In this document: piece by piece, positions 53,229 through 63,855 of the stretch
Numbering within the stretch: the first letter of the stretch is position 1
How the letters are laid out: every line of letters starts with the position of its first letter
Assembly (NCBI GenBank): GCA_905221605.1
Contig: CAJNDS010002680.1
Coordinates: forward strand, 184,001-248,000
Reading direction: 5' to 3'
Length of the DNA stretch: 64,000 bases
Source: Symbiodinium natans
Lineage: Eukaryota > Sar > Dinophyceae > Suessiales > Symbiodiniaceae
Made by a program: the position numbers and the translations under genes
The notes under the pieces: generated by a model
Seen by the model: only the letters and a program-made list of their open reading frames with translations
Told to the model about the DNA's origin: nothing
Databases searched by the model: none

Positions 53229-53345
53229 AGGGTTTAATTGGGTTTAATAGGGTTGAATAGGGTTGAATAGGGTTGAATAGGGTTGAATAGGGTTGAATAG
53301 GGTTGAATGGGGTTGAATAGGGTTGAATAGGGTTGAGGGTTGAGG
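53229..53345 (+). repeat. 10-bp GGGTTGAATA tandem array
   Basis: About ten GGGTTGAATA or GGGTTTAATA units, ending in TTGAGGG units. The unit looks like a telomere-like heptamer with an extra AAT. Confidence 0.95.
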
Positions 53346-54312
53346 GAGAGTCACTTCAAACCCCCAAAAGCTTTGTTGCAGCACTGCCCCAAACTTTGCC
53401 AAACACCCAGCGAGTTCCGGACCCCCAGTGTGCACGTATCCCCGAAAGTGTGGTGGGGTTGTTCAGCAGAGGTGGACTTCGGGAAGGTTCTTCGTTATCG
53501 TTGATGCATGGATGCACGTCGTGATGGATTTCGTGGTTTTTCCTGGCAACTGCCACATTTTTCAAAGCGCGGGGTAGGCTCTCTACGCTTGTGTAGGTAC
53601 TGGATTGGTTTCTAGCCCACTCTTTAGAAGGAAAGGTCTGCACCTGAAATGCAAACCTAGGGTTTGGGGGGTAGGGTTTAGGGTTCAGGGTTGGAGAGCC
53701 TGGAGTTCTTCGATAACCCTGAGACTTAGGCGTCGCAGCGTTTGAGGGCTTAGGGTTTGGGTTCGGAGGGTTGGCCTCTTAGGGCACAAAAGTTCAAGCC
53801 CTAAAGGGGGGAGGGGGTTAAGCGAGGGTTCCGGGCGGGTGAGGGATGGTTAAGGAGGAGTGCACGCCCTGAGGTGAATGGCAAGACTGGGGCCCCGGCA
53901 GTGGATGCCAAGGAGTTCGACCAGCCCCTTGGGCCCTCAAAAACCCGTGAGACGTGCGCACGGCAGCCTTGTGGGTGGTTGGGCTGAGGATCTCAGGGTT
54001 TAGGGCACTGAAATCACCCGAAACATGCACGTTGAACGTTGAGTACAGGGTTCCAAGAACGTCCCTTTAACCCCAAACCCTAAAGCCCTGAAGCCCTAAA
54101 ACCCCAAACCGTACGCCCCAGTCGCTGAACTCTCAACCCTGAACCCAAACCCCCAACCTTGGATCCTACACACTACTAGTAGAACCCAAAAACTCCATAC
54201 CTTGGAGAAGACTGTAAGTTGCCCCTCAGGTTCCTCCAGGGCGTCGGAAGCGAGCAGCTCCAGGCTCATGGCATTTGGCGCCACAGCCTCCTGTCCGCGA
54301 AGTTTCTTGCTG

Positions 54313-54338
54313 TGGGTTGAGGGGTGAGGGTCGAATGT

Positions 54339-54405
<67 letters not shown>

Positions 54406-54416
54406 GGTTGGGTTGG
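54313..54416 (+). repeat. TTGAGGG heptamer array
   Basis: About thirteen uninterrupted TTGAGGG units, a T-to-G variant of TTTAGGG that has been homogenised locally. Confidence 0.95.
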
Positions 54417-54588
54417 GGCTTCAAGAATCCTTGAGCAGCTGCCGCGTTGCGGGCCTATGGTAGGGATCTGGGCCTGGCCAGGTCTGAAATCAGATAGTTG
54501 TGAAGGTGCAATTAAACCTTGAGCTCCACAAATCAACGCGCTGGGCCCTCAATAGCGATGCTGATTCCCCGCAAGCCCATCAGCTGAG

Positions 54589-54761
54589 GCTTCGGGCCAA
54601 AGTACAAGCCACTGCTCCTGGTGAACCCTGCTTACGCGCGCACGGTGGCGCGCGATGCCCAGGCCACCACAGTAGCAAGGAGACATGGGGATCTTGTTAA
54701 GGAGCTGTGGACACAACAGTTGTCGCTTCCTTATGATGGCAACTTAACAACAACCCAGATG
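54589..54761 (+). CDS. Exon candidate with GTAAGC donor
   Basis: The frame opens after an in-frame TGA and reads ARTVARDAQATTVARRHGDL then VKELWTQQLSLPYDGNL, ending ATG|GTAAGC. It has a better-than-average donor and a protein-like composition. The family is unknown. Confidence 0.4.
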
Positions 54762-55312
54762 GTAAGCCTCGAGTTGTTTCGTTGCATTCCTCAAGCGATC
54801 CACCACACCCCAATAAAACTGAACCCCCAGCACGGAACATTCGAGTCAACGTCGCGGGGGACGATCTCGGGAAACCTCTTTCTTCCTGAGAAGGGTAACC
54901 CTGAACCCGGCAGCCCAAACATAGGCCTTCAATTTAGATCCCAAACCCCAAGCCCGAATCCCCAAGACCATCCCAAGACCTAGACCCTACATACCCCACC
55001 GCCCTCAGTTCAGATCAGCAACGAAACTCGCGCACAGGCGCCCTGCTCCTGCCCCGGCGGCCGGGCTGGTGGCGCCGGCTCGACGGAGAGGCCAAGCTGA
55101 GGGGCTTATGACGTCGTCCCCCAACAATGAGAAAAAGCACCGAAGCAAAAAGACTGCATGCATGAGACTGCTTCAAGAAGTCTCCCTGTAAACCTCAGCA
55201 ATACTCCCCAAATCACACCACACAGCACAACAAGTTCTTCGTTGAGTTCATGCAGACGACGTCCTGCTCGATGAAGTCGTCGAAATAGCCGCGGTTCCGT
55301 TCACTCTCTCTC

Positions 55313-55345
55313 GCTTCATCTCTCTCTCCCGCTCTTTCTTTCTCC

Positions 55346-55405
<60 letters not shown>
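55313..55405 (+). repeat. CT dinucleotide microsatellite
   Basis: CTCTCT runs with occasional GT and CCG. Frames through it on the minus strand are Arg/Glu low complexity. Confidence 0.95.
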
Positions 55406-55410
<5 letters not shown>

Positions 55411-55587
55411 TCTCGCTCGACAATCGCTCTGGCTCTGTTTCTGAAGCTGGCTCGCATGCTTGCTCCTCACAGCCCAACTTGGCGTTCTTTCCCGCCTCTC
55501 CAGCCTTCACGGAAACCAAAGACATCAATCCGAAAAGCCCCTAAACCTTGAACCCTGAACCGTTAACCCTAAGACCCCCCCTGGCAG

Positions 55588-55632
55588 AGGTTCGACTCTC
55601 AAGCCTACAATGCCGGCCGCCACGCCTTGGAG
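55588..55632 (+). CDS. Exon with FDxxAYN motif (15 codons)
   Basis: TGGCAG|AGG...GAG|GTGGGT bounds RFDSQAYNAGRHALE. The exon at 57245 shares F[DE]xxA[FY]N, though at a different offset. CTGAACCGTTAACCC lies upstream and GGGGGGTTTAGTTTAGGG downstream, the usual polarity. Confidence 0.5.
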
Positions 55633-56038
55633 GTGGGTCGTGGGAGGGCTGGGGGGTTTAGTTTAGGGCTCGCTCTATGTCGTCCCCTAAACTTTTCGGA
55701 GGGTTAACTTGCTGGTGCCGTAGGGGCAGGGGGCAGGAGACTGGGGGCCGGGGCCAGGAGACTTGGAGAATTCATGTTAGCTCCCAAGCCTTGCAATCCC
55801 CACACCTGGAGTTCCTCAACCCTGGGCCGATCTGGTTGGGGAGGGGAGTGGGGGGAGGGTAGGTCTAGATCTCGTTGCGAAACAGAAGGTTTCGGACGGT
55901 CTAAGCCAGGGGTTAATGCAGGGAATTTGGGGTTTTTAGGGGTTAGGGTTCAGGGCTTTGGGAATGTAACGTTGAGGGAACCGAGGCCTTTAGCTCTCCA
56001 AATTGGTTCTTGTTGGCTTTAGGGTCTGGGGTCTGCAG

Positions 56039-56102
56039 GCCAGCGGCCATATTGCCTCGTGCACGCAGTCGCTTGCTTGCAAGCAGCAGCGACAGCTTGG
56101 AG
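56039..56102 (+). CDS. Exon with GTGAGA donor
   Basis: TCTGCAG|GCC...GGAG|GTGAGA reads ASGHIASCTQSLACKQQRQL. TTTAGGG units follow at 56119. It ends in phase 1, unlike the rod exons. Confidence 0.5.
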
Positions 56103-57244
56103 GTGAGATAAAGTTGGGGTTTAGGGTTTAGGATTCTAGGGCTTAGGGTTGCCCAGGGGCTTCGCTAGAACTTCCAAAAGCACTTGGATGAAAAGAAGAT
56201 TCATGAGGTTATGCGAAGGGTTCTGGAAGTTCAAGATACCCAGCAACTGCATGACCTGTTGAACACCTGTACCGCTGTCGGCAGATGGGTGCCCAAATCC
56301 TGCAGACTAGGTCTGCCTCCGACAGCCTGACGCTTCAAGCCTAAGCCCTCAGCCAAACCCTCCTGAAGCATTCGCCCTCGGCACACTTAAGCCTGCCCTG
56401 GAACATCTGAAGTGGCTTCAAAAAAAGGGCACATGGGTTCAGAACCTCGCGTGGTGTCTAGGGATTTAGGGTTAGATATCCCTGGTAGGGCCTCCCCCCC
56501 GCCCCCCGGAAAAAAAGGAAGAAGGAAGCCAAGCATTCTTTGCGCTGGGCGGCAAAGGTGGCGGCCACCCACCACGGGCCACCTGCACAGCTGGCGACGG
56601 GGATTCGACGAGTGAGGGGCTTCGATGGTTCCTCAGCCCCAAGCCCTCAACCCTAAGGGCCTTGGAGCCTCAGATTCCTCAAAGCCTACAAGTCTAAAAG
56701 GGTTTAAGGGGCCTTTAGGGTCCATGGGCCTTAGGGTTGGGTTTTGAATCCCTGTAGGGACTCTGGAAGCCGGGGGTCTGTGGTTGGGAAAGCTTGGGGG
56801 TCGTAGGGTCCCGGGCTCAGGGCTCTCGAGCCTCCGGGGGGGGCCTCTTCCAGTTGAGGGCCTCCAAGGCCTGCGGTTCGAAGGAGTTAAGTTTAGGGCT
56901 CAGGGTTCACCCTTGGTGCGAGAAGACCGACCCAGCGAGCACACTGTACAGTCTTGTTGCTGTGCTGGTGTGGGCGACGCTGCGCGCCTTTTTTCTGCCT
57001 CTACTTGAGCTGGGTGGGTCCCAAAGCCCCCCAGAACACACGTTGGACCTTCTACGCCCGTTTTCAAAGGCAAATCTGGACAACCGAAGCCTTCAGCTCT
57101 CTTCGGGCGCTTCGGGTGATGTAAGGGGAACCAGAAGTTGGGAGGAGGAAGGTTTTTGGTGTGAGGTGTTGCTCTCGTTTCGGCCCTGAAAACCAAGACT
57201 TTGGGGGGTTGGGGGCTTGGGGTTCAGGGTTGGGGTTTCCTCAG

Positions 57245-57289
57245 GCAGGGCTTCGGGAGTTTGAGCCGCATGCCTTCAATAGGCAAAAG
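57245..57289 (+). CDS. Exon with FEPHAFN motif (15 codons)
   Basis: CCTCAG|GCA...AAG|GTGCGC bounds AGLREFEPHAFNRQK, sharing F[DE]xxA[FY]N with 55588-55632. The upstream flank is TTCAGGG-type, an exception. Confidence 0.5.
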
Positions 57290-57879
57290 GTGCGCCCCTA
57301 CACCCCCCCCACCAGATCCTTCTGATGGGCCCCAAAAGGCTCTCAGGCCTTATGCTTGTGAAAGTCCAAAGAAAGTCTAGGGTTTGAGGCTTTCAGGACT
57401 TCCAAAACCCTAAACACCCCAAAAATCCAAAAAGCCTAATATTCCTGAACCCTATAAACCCTAAAAAGACCCTGAAACCCCCCAAAACCCAAGTGCTGCG
57501 CCAGTTCTCGACAGCCCGATCGTGGGCTCCTCGCACACTGGCCGGACGGTCATGGAGGAGGCGAGCCTTTTTTTCGCTCTCAGAGAAATGTTGTCCCAGA
57601 CCTCCCCCCAGAGGTGTGCGTGACCCCCAAGAGTTCCCCATGGGTACGTTTACATCAAAGACTGGAGTTCGGGCTTCGCAATAGCCACGTGGAGCCTGGT
57701 TCACATCCTCGCACCAAGGGTTGGGGCTTAAAGTGCAGGGTTTTCGGGACTCTTGAGGCTACCTACAGGCCACTTCTCGTCAGTCTTAACTGCACCAGAC
57801 GCTTCAACCCTACACCCTAAACCCCCTAAAACCACTAAAGCCCTCAACCCCCCCCCCCCCCCCCGCCTCCTCCCCGAAG

Positions 57880-57960
57880 TTTGGGGTGTTTGGCCGCTGT
57901 GTGCCTGAGGGCTGGAAAGCCCGAGCCTCCCTGAACGGCGAGCTGGCACCCTACTTGGAG
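57880..57960 (+). CDS. Exon candidate (27 codons)
   Basis: CCGAAG|TTT...GAG|GTTTAT bounds 81 nt, phase 0-0, reading FGVFGRCVPEGWKARASLNG and ELAPYLE. CCCTAAACC and a 22-base C run lie upstream. Its aromatic/glycine content suggests a globular region. Confidence 0.45.
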
Positions 57961-58239
57961 GTTTATGGATAGTTAGGTGTACCCTACACAAGGCTAGTAA
58001 CTAGAGTCACGAAACTTGCAACCCTACTCCTCGAATTTCCCATGAACTTCCAAGTAGTTTAGTAGGGTTGAGGATTTAAGGTTTAGGGGTTTCGTGTTGA
58101 TCTTATGCTCCCGTCCCTGAACCCGCTGAACCTAAGATACCCGAACCACCCTTACTCCACTTCTTTCGTGGTTAAGAGCCCTTACACACCCCACTCAAAC
58201 CCAACAAAAGCTCAGCTTTGGTCCCTCTCGGGCCCTAAA

Positions 58240-58295
58240 CCCTAAACCCTCTTAAACCCTCTCTAAACCCCCCCCCCAAAAAAAAAAAAAAACCT
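58240..58295 (+). repeat. CCCTAAA units followed by (C)n(A)n
   Basis: CCCTAAACCC units run into about 9 C and about 14 A, the reverse complement arrangement of the (T)n(G)n tracts. Confidence 0.85.
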
Positions 58296-58689
58296 TAAAG
58301 TTGGGAACCCAACAACACCTGTGCTGGAGGATGGGGTGGCTTCCGAGAGCAGCCGGGGAGCCTATGTTGGGGTGGTTTCTCACAGAGTGGGTTTTCGGAA
58401 GGTTTAGGGCTTAGGGCTCAGGGCTTAGGGGGGTGGGGCGGGGGGGAGGGGGGGTTAGGCTTTTTAGGGTTTTAGGGTTTTGGGGTTTGGGGGTTTGGGG
58501 GTATAGGGTGCCTTTAGTGGTTACGTTCGCTTGGAAAACCCCCTTTCAGAACTTTTTTTCCACCCTACTTATTCTCAGGTTTCTGGGGAACCTACTAAAC
58601 TCACTTCACCCTAAACCTTGATGAAAGCCATGAGCCCGAAGCCCCACAAAACCCTAAACGCCCGCATCCCCTAAACACTAAACCCGAAC

Positions 58690-58755
58690 CTCCCTAAGCC
58701 TAAACCCTAAACCCTAAGCTACCTAAACCCTAAACCCTAAACCCTAAACCCTACT
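58690..58755 (+). repeat. CCCTAAA array
   Basis: About eight units, ending about 10 bases before the acceptor of the exon at 58765. Confidence 0.95.
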
Positions 58756-58764
58756 TCAGCTCAG

Positions 58765-58826
58765 GCTGGGGCGGCGGTGTGCACAGCACCGCTGCGCGGG
58801 ACCTGGCACCTGTCCATGTCCTCTGA
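58765..58826 (+). CDS. Exon with GTGAGT donor
   Basis: CTCAG|GCT...TCTGA|GTGAGT reads AGAAVCTAPLRGTWHLSMSS. The acceptor follows a CCCTAAA array directly. GTGAGT is a strong consensus donor. Confidence 0.45.
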
Positions 58827-58875
58827 GTGAGTGCACTACTCTTTGCTTAAGAACCCCAGTGAGTGTACTTCTCTT

Positions 58876-59011
58876 TGCTTAAGAACCCCCCCCCCCCCAC
58901 ACAAAAAAAAAAAAAACAAGAAGATTATATGCCCTATATTGCCCTTTATAAGGAAGAATGTTGTTGTTGTTGTTTTTTTTTTTTTTTTTTTTTTTGGGGG
59001 GGGGGGGGGGG
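58876..59011. mobile_element. Hairpin with (C)n(A)n and (T)n(G)n arms
   Basis: About 13 C then about 14 A at 58888-58917 are inverse to about 24 T and about 17 G at 58971-59011, with 55 mixed bases between. The other (T)n(G)n tracts in the window may be remnants of similar elements. Confidence 0.5.
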
Positions 59012-59080
59012 CGGCTCTTAGACCAATAGTAGTGTAGGGCTTAGGGGGCAGCCCCCTCAAACCCTAAGCCCACATTCAAG

Positions 59081-59130
59081 GCGCTGGTCAGCGATGGGCT
59101 CAACGAAGCACTCACCTCGGCGCTGGCGAG
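59081..59130 (+). CDS. Exon candidate
   Basis: TTCAAG|GCG...GCGAG|GCCTTT reads ALVSDGLNEALTSALA. CCCTAAGCCC is upstream and GGGTTTAGGG downstream. Confidence 0.45.
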
Positions 59131-60800
59131 GCCTTTGGGGCTTCAGGGTTTAGGGTATAGGCTTTGGGGTTTCGGGTTGATAGTGTAGGGTGTAGGGTTC
59201 AGGATCTGGGGTTCAGGGTTTAGAGTTTAGGGGTTTCGGGCTTAGGGCTCGGAAACCCGACCTGTGCCTTTTTTGGTGCAGACCGGAACCTGAAGCTTTG
59301 AGTCCGGGCGTGGACTTTGGGGTTGAAGACCGCCGGGCTTCGTAGAGTCGGGTAAGTCTCACAGTGTCAAGCCTTCCGCTTGAAAGGGGGTTGGGGAATT
59401 CTCGGGGTCGCCTTTGGGATCAGGTTTAGGGTTTAGGGTTTGTAGCTTTGTTTCTATAGTCTTCTTGACAGGCAGCACCTGTAGCCGCCCGAGATTCTTC
59501 TACTGCCCCAAAAGCGAACGCCCTCGAGCCCGAAACCCTTTCTTCAGAAAGGGGTCCCTCGCCCACAGGGGTATCCCCCACGTCTCCTCTAAAACTTTAA
59601 GTATTTCCAAATCATTACTCCCTTTATCCCTCTGAGCAGCACCAAGAATTGTGCACCTTCCAGTCCAAGTACATAGGCACCTCCAAAAGATCTGCAGTCA
59701 TTCAACGCATCTCCATCTCTTTCACCCTTTGGCTCGCCGTCTTGGGACGTATGGCCCGAAACCCGAAACCCTAAATCGCCTGCATCTTTTAATTCAAGGC
59801 TGAAGGAAGGAGTGGAACCCAAGGCCTGAATCCCCGAACGGCCCTCCAGGCAGACCTCCACGGACGCGACGCCCCAAGGCCTTTCATTGCCGGAATCGGC
59901 TTAGGGTTTTGTTGAAGAAGGCCCAAGAGTAAGCGCTGAGCCCTGAACCAAATCCGCAGAATTCGACAAATTCTCAAATCACTTCGGCAACCGGGCGGGT
60001 CGGTTCGTGCTAAAGAGTTGAAGTTTCAGAAAAGGCCGATACAGTCAGTAAGACGGCTTCCTCATTACGGCAACTTAAACATAGCTTAAGTTGCTTAAAC
60101 CACGCAAAAGGGAATCTAAAAGCCCTAAAAACCTCAAACCCTAAACAGCCAAAAACTTACAGCCTGAGCCCGAAGAAGCCCTCAATCCACTCTCTCAACC
60201 CCTGCAAGCCTAGTGCTTAGGGCTTTAGAGTTGGGGCTTTAGGGCATTCCTTCCCCGACCCGTGCTAACTGGGCGTGGACACCTCAACCCTAACCCTGAC
60301 ACCCCCAAACTCCGCCTAAAGCTCTTAACCCCGTCCCTCCGAAAGCAAGCGCCGTTGCAATTGGATTGTAGTCTACTATAGTAACTATAGGTATGTAGCA
60401 GTACTTTTATGGAGATTGTGCAGCATTCTATGGTGAAAGGCGCAGCGTCAGTGGCCAGCGGCCACCCGGCCGCAGAAAGCTGGGGGGGCGATGTAACCCA
60501 GGGTTTGGGGCGTCGGGTTTAGGGTCAATGTAGGGGTTAGGGTCCCAAGACGTTGGGGCTTAAGGTTTGGTGTGTCAAATTGAGGGTTGGGGGCCCGAGT
60601 ATGTTCCAGCGAATGAAGGGATAGTGTTGTCTTCCGGGCGGGGCGTCAGGTGGTTATAAAAAAACTAGAGAGGGATGGCCCGAAAGCATCGATTTGCCGT
60701 GCGTTGACTCCATGCAGTTGACTCTTTGCAGCCGAAGTGTATGCACTTGGACAAATGTATGCACTTACATGGTTGCATAGTCACTTGTACACTGCACTTG
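59131..60800. other. Interval with no supported exon
   Basis: TTTAGGG-type units are frequent (59140-59250, 59424-59446, 60520-60550). A minus frame at 59589-59861 has no recognisable content. Some CTAAACC units occur near 60120-60145. I see nothing further. Confidence 0.4.
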
Positions 60801-60807
60801 TCTGATT

Positions 60808-61290
60808 TGCGATGGTTTTGGAACCAGCGAATTCGGGGACCATGGTATACTTGCGATGCTTTTTGAACCAGCGAATTCGGGGACCATGGTTTTCGCGATG
60901 GTTTTTGGAACCAGCGAATTCGGGGACCATGGTTTTTGCGATGGTTTTGGAAACAGCGATTTCGGGGACCATGGTATTTGCGATGCTTTTGGAAACAGCG
61001 AATTCGGGGACCATGGTATTTGCGATGGTTTTGGAACCAGCGAATTCGGGGACCAGGGTATTTGCGATGGTTTTGGAACCACGATATTTGCGAGGTTTTC
61101 GAGGCCCCGGAATTCGAGTCCCACGACATTTGCAAGGGTTTCGAGGAATTCGAGTCCCAATATTTGCGAGGTTTTCGAGGCCCCGGAATTCGAGTCCCAC
61201 GACATTTGCAAGGGTTTCGAGGAATTCGAGTCCCGCGATATTTGCGATGGTTTATTTGCGATGGTTTCGACATGCAAGCTCCGGGTGTCC
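60808..61290 (+). repeat. 42-bp tandem array, subfamilies A and A'
   Basis: Units of 42 bases begin ATTTGCGATGGTTTTGGAAC and contain GCGAATTCGGGGACCATGGT (A), then change to ATTTGCGAGGTTTTCGAGGC with GGAATTCGAGTCCCACGAC (A'). With a length of 14 codons all frames stay open for long distances on both strands, giving frames of more than 500 codons that are most likely spurious. Confidence 0.95.
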
Positions 61291-61299
61291 GCGGCGGGA

Positions 61300-61712
61300 A
61301 TGCTATTTGCGAGGTTTTCAAGTACGTCCGGAATTCCGCTTCCATGCTATTTGCGGTGTTTTCAAGCGCCCAGATGTCCGTTACCATGCTATTTGCAGTG
61401 TTTTCAAGCGCCCAGATGTCCGTTACCATGCTATTTGCGGTGTTTTCAAGCGCCCAGATGTCCGTTACCATGCTATTTGCAGTGTTTTCAAGCGCCCAGA
61501 TGTCCGTTACCATGCTATTTGCGGCGTTTTCATGCGCCCAGATGTCCGTTACCATGCTATTTGCGGCATTTTCAAGCGCCTAGATGTCCGTTACCATGCT
61601 ATTTGCGGTGTTTTCAAGCGCCCAGATGTCCGTTACCATGCTATTTGCGGTGTTTTCAGGCGGCCAGATGTCCGTTACCATGCTATTTGCGGTGTTTTCA
61701 GACGCCCAGGGC
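61300..61712 (+). repeat. 42-bp tandem array, subfamily B
   Basis: About ten units of ATTTGCGGTGTTTTCAAGCG plus CCCAGATGTCCGTTACCATGCT, far more uniform than A and A'. It shares length and ATTTGCG start with A and A', so it is a younger expansion of the same family. In one frame it reads MLFAVFSSAQMSVT. Confidence 0.95.
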
Positions 61713-62178
61713 GTCCGCGGCGTACTATACGTCTGTGCTACAAAAAGTCGACTTTCCAGCCACGGAAGCTCCGCGTGTGCACGGCGTACTACGTGAGTAC
61801 TACAAAAAGTCGACTTTCCAGCCACGGAAGCTCCGGGCGTCCCCGGCGTACTATACGTCTGTGCTACAAAAGTCGACTTTCCAGCTACGGAAGCTCCGCG
61901 TGTGCGCGGCGTACTACGTTTGTACTACAAAAGTCGACTTTCCAGCCACGGAAGCTCCGGGCGTCCCCGGCGTACTATACGTTTGTACTACAAAAGTCGA
62001 CTTTCCAGCTACGGAAGCTCCGCGTGTCCGCGGCGTACTACGTTTGTACTACAAAAGTCGACTTTCCAGCCACGGAAGCTCCGGGCGTCCCCTGCGTACT
62101 ACGTTTGTACTACAAAACTCGATTTTCCAGCCACGGAAGTCCCCGGCGTACTACGTCTGTACTACACAAGTCGAAAAA
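61713..62178 (+). repeat. 61-63-bp tandem array with AAAGTCGACTTTCCAGC
   Basis: About seven units contain CTACAAAAGTCGACTTTCCA, GGAAGCTCC and GGCGTACTA. The palindrome AAAGTCGACTTT is central. Units alternate between CGTGTGCGCGGC and GGGCGTCCCCGGC versions, i.e. a two-unit higher-order repeat. Confidence 0.95.
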
Positions 62179-62690
62179 CAAACGCAAAAAACGCAAAAAC
62201 ACTACGGTTTTAGCACCGCGACCACGCGAAAACCCGCAGAGGGGTTACGTTTGCATGTCAAGAAACGCAAAAACACGAGGGTTTCGGCACCGCGCCAACG
62301 CCGAAAGCCGCAGAGGGGTTACGTTTGTATGTCAAAAAACGCAAAAACACCACGGTTTTGGCACCGTGCCAACGCCGAAACCCGCAGAGGGTTGTCTGCG
62401 GCCACGAAAAAAAGTACCAAAACCGACGGTTTTAGCACCGCGACCCGGCGATCACCCGCAGAGGGTTGTCCGCGGACACAAAGAAACGTAAAGAAACGAC
62501 GGTTTTAGCACCGCGACCACGGTGAAACCCGCAGAGGGTTGTCCGCGGACACAAAGAAACGTAAAAAACGACGGTTTTAGCACCGCGACCACGCCGAAAC
62601 CCGCAGAGGGTTGTCCGCGCAAATCAAGAAACGTAAAAAAACGATGGTTTTAGCACCGCGACCACGCCGAAACCCGCAGAGGGTTGCAAT
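62179..62690 (+). repeat. ~75-bp tandem array with GGTTTTAGCACCGCGACCACG
   Basis: About seven units carry ACGGTTTTAGCACCGCGACC, GAAACCCGCAGAGGG and AAGAAACGTAAAAAACG. It directly follows the 61-63-bp array. Confidence 0.95.
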
Positions 62691-62824
62691 CCCGATTGGC
62701 GATGTCAACCCAGCCCGCCGCCTTAGAAAGAGTAATTTTAATTTAGTTTTAATTTAGAAATCTAGGACTGGGTACGAAGGTCTACGATATTCTACGTAAA
62801 TCTCGTAATTTCTATTAACTTCTA

Positions 62825-63187
62825 CTTCACTCTATGCAATTCACTCTATGCACTTCACTCTATGCACTTCACTCTATGCAATTCACTCTATGCAATTCAC
62901 TCTATGCACTTCACTCTATGCACTTCACTCTATGCACTTGACTCTATGCACTTGACTCTATGCACTTCACTCTATGCACTTGACTCTATGCACTTCACTC
63001 TATGCACTTGACTCTATGCACTTCACTCTATGCACTTCACTCTATGCAATTCACTCTATGCACTTCACTCTATGCGCTTCACTCTATGCTCTTCACTCCA
63101 TGCACTTCACTCTATGCGCTTCACTCTATGCCCTTCGCTCTATGCACTTCGCTCTATGCACTTCACTCTCTGCACTTCACTCTATGT
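62825..63187 (+). repeat. 14-bp tandem array CACTCTATGCACTT
   Basis: About 26 units of CTCTATGCACTTCA with C/A/G substitutions (CACTTGA, CAATTCA, CGCTTCA). The frames it produces are Leu/Ser/Met/His low complexity. Confidence 0.95.
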
Positions 63188-63682
63188 GGTTGGGTCAGAG
63201 GGCTCCGCACGGAAGAACCCTTCGCGATGCTTTCGGGAACAAAACTATATGGACTCAGGGGCTGTGGGGGGCGTTTGTGGGCGACGTTTGGGATGCAAGA
63301 GCTTGGGGCTCGAGGCTCTGAGTGGAACCTTTGAGGGCCTCAGGATTTAGGACTTAGGGTTGAGGGTTGAGGGTTTAGGATTTAGGGTTTGGGGTGTGGT
63401 GAAAGCCTTCGAAGAGGAGCCGTACGAAGGGGCTCCGCTGCTACCTCAAACTCACAGCGCCCCGAAACCGGGCAAAGCCGTACATCTCCCAGTATCACAG
63501 GGGGTGGGCACAAGTCGTAAGGACATTGTGACGGGAGTACTCCCGTTATGTCCATGCCCCCCGCTTCCCCACCGCCCCAAAACATCCAGATCCCTCATAA
63601 GCCCCTGAAACCCAAAGCCCTAAAACCTTAAAACCCCTACTCCCCTAAACCCCCCCCCCCCGTCCAGCGGCCTAAACCCTGA

Positions 63683-63745
63683 ACCTTGAGAACCCTAAAC
63701 CCTAAACCCTAAACCCGAAACCCTAAACCCTAAACCCTAAATCTT
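63683..63745 (+). repeat. CCCTAAA array
   Basis: About eight units ending about 50 bases before an exon candidate at 63794. Confidence 0.95.
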
Positions 63746-63793
63746 AGAACCCCTGAGAATCCGAGAGAGGTGATCCCGGCATTGCCTTCGCAG

Positions 63794-63831
63794 CCCAGTC
63801 AGCGGTGAAAGAGGCAACGGAGCCCGGGCAG
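63794..63831 (+). CDS. Exon candidate AQSAVKEATEPGQ
   Basis: CGCAG|CCC...CAG|GCATCC; the helical frame reads AQSAVKEATEPGQ when the preceding G is used. It lies exactly between a CCCTAAA array and a TTTAGGG array, the typical arrangement. Confidence 0.4.
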
Positions 63832-63855
63832 GCATCCGCGGGGGGAGGAGGGGGG

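Noticed and set aside
55213-55528. Arg/Glu-repeat frames on the minus strand
   Set aside because: They are a translation of a CT dinucleotide repeat.
60665-61555. Minus-strand 296-codon frame with ALENTANSMVTDIW-type repeats
   Set aside because: It is the antisense reading of the same 42-bp array; a 14-codon repeat is automatic for a 42-bp unit.
60812-62508. Plus-strand frames of about 550-560 codons
   Set aside because: They run through the 42-bp and 61-63-bp arrays, whose units are free of stops in several frames on both strands; peptide repeats change frame at unit-length changes.
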